A stretch of 64,000 nt of DNA from the NCBI RefSeq assembly GCF_026230105.1, contig NC_079482.1, forward strand, positions 8,308,001 through 8,372,000, in the 5' to 3' direction. The position numbers and the translations under genes are program-made. This document shows positions 60,400-64,000 of the stretch, piece after piece. The stretch comes from Diorhabda sublineata (Eukaryota; Arthropoda; Insecta; Coleoptera; Chrysomelidae). Below the pieces are notes generated by a model. That model was not told the origin of the DNA, searched no databases, and saw only the letters and a program-made list of their open reading frames with translations. The first letter of the stretch is position 1. Every line of letters begins with the position of its first letter.

Positions 60400-60770
60400 A
60401 CATTTAAATTAGAAACTTGGTCATAAAAACAGAAAAGAAATATACAGAGTACAGAAATGAGATTTCTAAGAAAAATAAAGTAAGAGAGAAGAAATTATAA
60501 GAGAAAATTTTAATTTCATCCCAATTTAAAACCAAATCGAAAAAGGAAAACTAACCACGTAATGAGAATGGAAGAAGAATGTTTAATACAGAAGATATAT
60601 GAAATAGGAACGGAGGAAAAAGAAAGGTAGACCGAGGAACATCTGAAGAAATAAAGATAGCAGGGGGAAGACGAGGAATAAGATGGCAGTTAATAAAACA
60701 AAAGACACAGGAATGGATAAAATGGAAACAGTTGTGGAGAGAGCTCGCGAAATGACCCAATTCTAACAAT
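60400..60770 (+). pseudogene. RTE-like LINE C-terminal fragment
   Basis: The + strand reads EKYTEYRNEISKKNKVREKK (like E-M-R-F-L-R-R-I-x-x-x-x-R-x-D-R) and then, in another frame, RMEEECLIQKIYEIGTEEKE. The latter matches the R-M-x-E-E-R-x-x-x-x-I-Y-E segment near the end of RTE-type ORF2 proteins, followed by RRGIRW-like and WKQLW-like residues. Stops and frame changes throughout. Confidence 0.6.
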
Positions 60771-60779
60771 TCATACAAT

Positions 60780-61618
60780 TAAAAAAGTAGAAAGATATCA
60801 GGATTAAGCAACATTGAAATTATGTTTAAAAGTTTCTCTTTACTATTTTTCATTTTCTGCTACTAATGAAGATACTAAGAAGTGTCAAAAGATAACTATT
60901 GTTGATTAATAAAATAGAAAGTAATTAATATACATAATTCGAAGCATAGTAACAGTTATCGAATTCCATCTAATTCTTATCTATGTTATATTTTCGGAAA
61001 TTATAACTTGTCATACTCATCTTCGGTAATTATAAAAAATATATACTATGTTTACTATAACAGAAACTGGTGGGGTAAAATTCTTTAATCATATGTCAAA
61101 GGTCTTCAATTTATCCGAAAATGTGTTTATTATAATTTCCAAAATGTATAAACAAAATTGGTAAATACTGTCTGCGGTGCTATCAACAAAAATAAAATTA
61201 ATCATTATTTCACAATCATATGTAAATATGACCGCTTCTATTTACTTTAATTTGTTTAATTATCTAAAATATTTTGATTTATACATAATTATAAAGAATT
61301 TGCAATCGAAAATATTTAGAATGAATCGGTCTGCCATCTAGCAGATAATGGCTTCACTCACAAAATTGTGAGAGCAGACATCTAATTCTTCAAATCAATA
61401 TTTTCATATTTCCTACTACATTCTTTATACTTTTTTGTCCTATCAATGTCAATGACTCTCCACACAGAATAGGACACTCTACTTAACTGACGTAACTTCC
61501 CTTCATAGTAAAATGTAAATAAACATTGTAATACTAAATAATGTGGTTTATTTCATGTAAACCTCACTATATAAGGTAAATAAAATATGAGTAACTTCTT
61601 AAATTTGGAAAAAATTAT

Positions 61619-61622
<4 letters not shown>
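60780..61622. other. AT-rich non-coding stretch
   Basis: Nothing recognised. Confidence 0.35.

Positions 61623-61694
<72 letters not shown>
61623..61694. repeat. (TA)36 microsatellite
   Basis: Uninterrupted TA dinucleotide run in non-coding DNA. Confidence 0.95.
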
Positions 61695-61697
<3 letters not shown>

Positions 61698-62705
61698 CCT
61701 GTTAAAGCAACAATTTTTATTAAACGTCGCTTCATCTCCAAATGTTAATGTGGTAATGGTTTATTTTGTTTTTGTTAAGGAATCTTTGCACACCGTAGTA
61801 ACTCAGTTTTTGTTCGCTGGAAATACTCCTTACACTTGCGTGTTGATTTTCTCCTGTCACAGTTTTTAATCATTCATGCTTTTTATAATTAATCGAACTC
61901 GTGCCATTGAATCGCTTCATCAATTTCTTGCAGTTTGCTTTTGAATGTTGCCGTCTTTCAGGAAAAGTTTTTGGTGTACTCTGCAGATCGCAAGGCATTT
62001 TTATTTATTTTTGACAAATAAATTATTGCCAACTCACAATTAATTGTTAAATAATTAGATATAGGTATATAAGCATTGTTTTGTACAGAAAAATCATAGG
62101 ATTTCAATAACTGATAATTTATATATAGGGAAGGCTTGATTAAAGAAGAAAAACTTGGTAGTACTTTTTGATACTCACATAAAATACAAGGCGATTTATC
62201 TGATACAACCGAGAAAATAATGTATTAGGATTTTGATTCACCCTATATCAGATTCAATGAATATCAATGAAATAAATAATTTTCTAGAATACGGAACCAA
62301 AAAATTAAAGCAAAGCAATTATATTAATTCAATAGTTGAAGAAATATTAACTAGACTGTTTCGAAAAACTCTTATGCATAATTTTGTCAAAAAAACAAAA
62401 AGCAGACAAGCAACTTAGATTGGGGAGTATTTATTTTTTATAAAATAAATATATACTATACAACTGTACCTAAGATGTGGAAAAAATATAGAACATTGGG
62501 TTAAAAAAATTACAAACCCGATAATGATTTAAATAAATGATCCATTAGCTGCTACATTAGGTAGAAAATTAATTACATTAATTAACAATTCTTAAAACAT
62601 ATGAATAGTCAGTTTTCTCTAACTGTCGAAATGCTATTAAATTATATTCACTAGCTGCTACCTCTCCCAACTCTTTTCTTCCTATATTACTCACTTTTAC
62701 AATGT
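61695..62705. other. AT-rich non-coding stretch
   Basis: No gene supported. The frame at 62233-62418 is K/N-rich with no motif. Confidence 0.35.
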
Positions 62706-62713
62706 GCTAATTA

Positions 62714-63240
62714 TTGAAAAAAATGGTTAATAAACGTCTCCCCTGGTTTGTTGAAAAATACAATGTATTTTCTAAAGAGCAATCCGGATTTCGACGCACT
62801 AGATCACCTCAAGACAATCTAGTTGCTCTAAAATCCCATATATCTACGACACTAAACAAAAAACAAAAAATCATTGCAGTGATAATCGATATTGTTGGTG
62901 CTTTTGATACAATAAGTAGATGACAATCAAATTTTAAATAAACTAACCTCACTCAATTGCCACGGTCACAATTTCGTTTTATTCAAAATTTCTTAGCTCT
63001 TAGATCTTTAAAGTTTCTGCTAATGGCACTCTATTGTCGACTTATATTCAAAATGACGGTGTCCCCCAAGAGTCCGTTCTACGCCCCACTCTATTTTATC
63101 TAACTATTAACGCTCTGATCTCCTTTCTCCCATCAAATATGCTTTATACAAAGACGATCTAATAATTTTTAGCCACGGCTCTTCCATCTCAACCACTACT
63201 AGTCTAATTCAGTCAGCAGTAAATATCTCTTTTGTCAGCT
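62714..63240 (+). pseudogene. Jockey/I-like LINE reverse transcriptase fragment
   Basis: The + strand reads MVNKRLPWFVEKYNVFSKEQ, then SGFRRTRSPQDNLVALKSHI and IIAVIIDIVGAFDTISR. The last holds the catalytic aspartate of the first RT metal site (A-V-x-x-D-x-x-x-A-F-D). After frame changes, PPRVRSTPHSILSNY corresponds to G-V-P-Q-G-S-V-L-S-P-x-L-F, and KYALYKDDLIIFSHGSS to the Y-A-D-D box, with Ala changed to Lys (Y-K-D-D). It stops abruptly at about 63240, where antisense gypsy-type gag sequence begins. Confidence 0.75.
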
Positions 63241-63679
63241 TAAGTATTAAGAAGTGCATCTTTTAGATTTTCCCAAGTTCTTATCGTACAAGAAGAAATG
63301 TTTATGGCTGCTTCACCTTTTAGTTTTGCTAAGATGCTGGACATCAAATATTTGTTTTGAAAATCCCCTACATCCACAGTATTATAAAACTTACTTACTA
63401 ATTTCTCCGAAATTTCTATAAACCTAGGAAGTAATGCATTGTTTCTATCAAATTTGGGTAACATATCAAGATACTCTTTTTTAAAATAGGCAATTGTGGA
63501 GTAGCCATTTTATTAAAATTATTCGTAGAAAAAAGTTTTGGTGATGTTAAGTTAAATTTTATTTTAGTATTAACAGAGTGTGAGCCTGAATTTGAGTTAA
63601 TTGAATCAGAATTTGAGTCAGAATCGTCAGATATGTCAGGTAAATAATTAATATTTCCTCTATATGACATTAAAAACAC
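63241..63679 (-). pseudogene. Ty3/gypsy-type gag fragment
   Basis: The - strand frame from 63679 has an acidic, Ser-rich leader (YLPDISDDSDSNSDSINS). After a frame change near 63460, the next frame reads PRFIEISEKLVSKFYNTVDV, then NKYLMSSILAKLKGEAAINI and SCTIRTWENLKDALLNT. This is the capsid region of gypsy-type gag (L-x-x-F-I-x-x-x-E, I-L-x-K-L-x-G-x-A, T-W-x-x-L-K-x-A-L). It is truncated at the junction with the + strand LINE, so no nucleocapsid or pol follows. The element's 5' part would lie to the right. Confidence 0.7.
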
Positions 63680-64000
63680 TTACAGCAATAGAATGAAGAT
63701 CCTTTCCATTGGCTCGGACTGCACAGGAACAACCAATATCCTCTTGATTCTTCCGGTTTCTGGCACAACACAGATCTTCTAGTTGAGTTACTCAATTCGC
63801 CCAACTAAGAGTTCCAATAATTTAACTTTACTTTTTCGAATAGTCAACAAATCGTAGAAACGAACCGAATGTTATATGCTTTAACTTTCGATTGACTATC
63901 CTACTGACTGCGCCACATATTTTAATTAACTGGAACCGTGTTTTTAAAAACTAACTTTATTTCTGACAGAAATACTTCAATTACAAGACTGATATTTTTT
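63680..64000. other. Probable 5' leader or LTR of the gypsy-type element
   Basis: On the - strand this is directly upstream of gag. A TGTGCCAGAAACCGGAAG stretch at about 63770-63753 could be near a primer-binding site, but no LTR pair is available in the window to confirm it. Confidence 0.3.

Overview
This window reads as nuclear DNA from an AT-rich, repeat-laden animal genome, most likely an insect. The evidence is spliced coding sequence with canonical GT-AG junctions, nuclear-type tRNA genes with A and B boxes and pol III T-runs, and a dense litter of arthropod-style transposable elements (piggyBac, mariner, Tc1, Jockey-like and RTE-like LINEs, Ty3/gypsy, Crypton). Nothing looks bacterial: there are no operons, no ribosome-binding sites and no long open frames. 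The sequence does not let me name the species.

One complete protein-coding gene can be assembled: a 170-residue diamine (spermidine/spermine N1-like) acetyltransferase on the + strand. Its exons are 51812-51907, 55343-55551 and 56759-56966, followed by two AATAAA signals. Its introns act as a trap for retroelements: an antisense gypsy-type element and an antisense LINE RNase H fragment in intron 1, and a sense RTE-like fragment in intron 2. An antisense Jockey-like LINE starts just after the poly(A) region. Two identical tRNA-Leu(AAG) genes lie at 42.3 and 43.1 kb on the - strand. An orphan exon-like segment is at 5177-5285.

Layout. 0-5 kb: Crypton-type recombinase N-terminus at the left edge, a small hairpin repeat, a mariner-like remnant. 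5-9 kb: candidate exon, Tc1 remnant, LINE 3' end. 9.8-15.7 kb: GC-rich repeat pair, perfect palindrome, broken piggyBac, mariner scrap, Jockey-like LINE. 17.4-24.2 kb: a 734-bp inverted-repeat element, an RTE-like fragment, a 672-bp hairpin element. 25.4-33.2 kb: DDE remnant, a piggyBac element with palindromic ends, 25-bp repeat arrays, a Tc1 copy, a mariner-like element with long terminal inverted repeats. 33.7-41.4 kb: mariner and RTE-like remnants, second Tc1 copy, candidate MITEs. 42-50.5 kb: tRNA pair, Crypton C-terminus, a mariner with recognisable ends. 51.8-57.1 kb: acetyltransferase gene. 57.1-64 kb: LINEs, a TA microsatellite and a gypsy-type gag.

Every transposase or reverse transcriptase I could read is broken by stops or frameshifts, so I see no active mobile element. 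The best leads are the non-coding architectures (25-bp unit arrays and three independent long-inverted-repeat elements), the Crypton pieces, and the acetyltransferase, which lacks two residues usual in its family. All family calls come from reading translations by eye; no database search was run.
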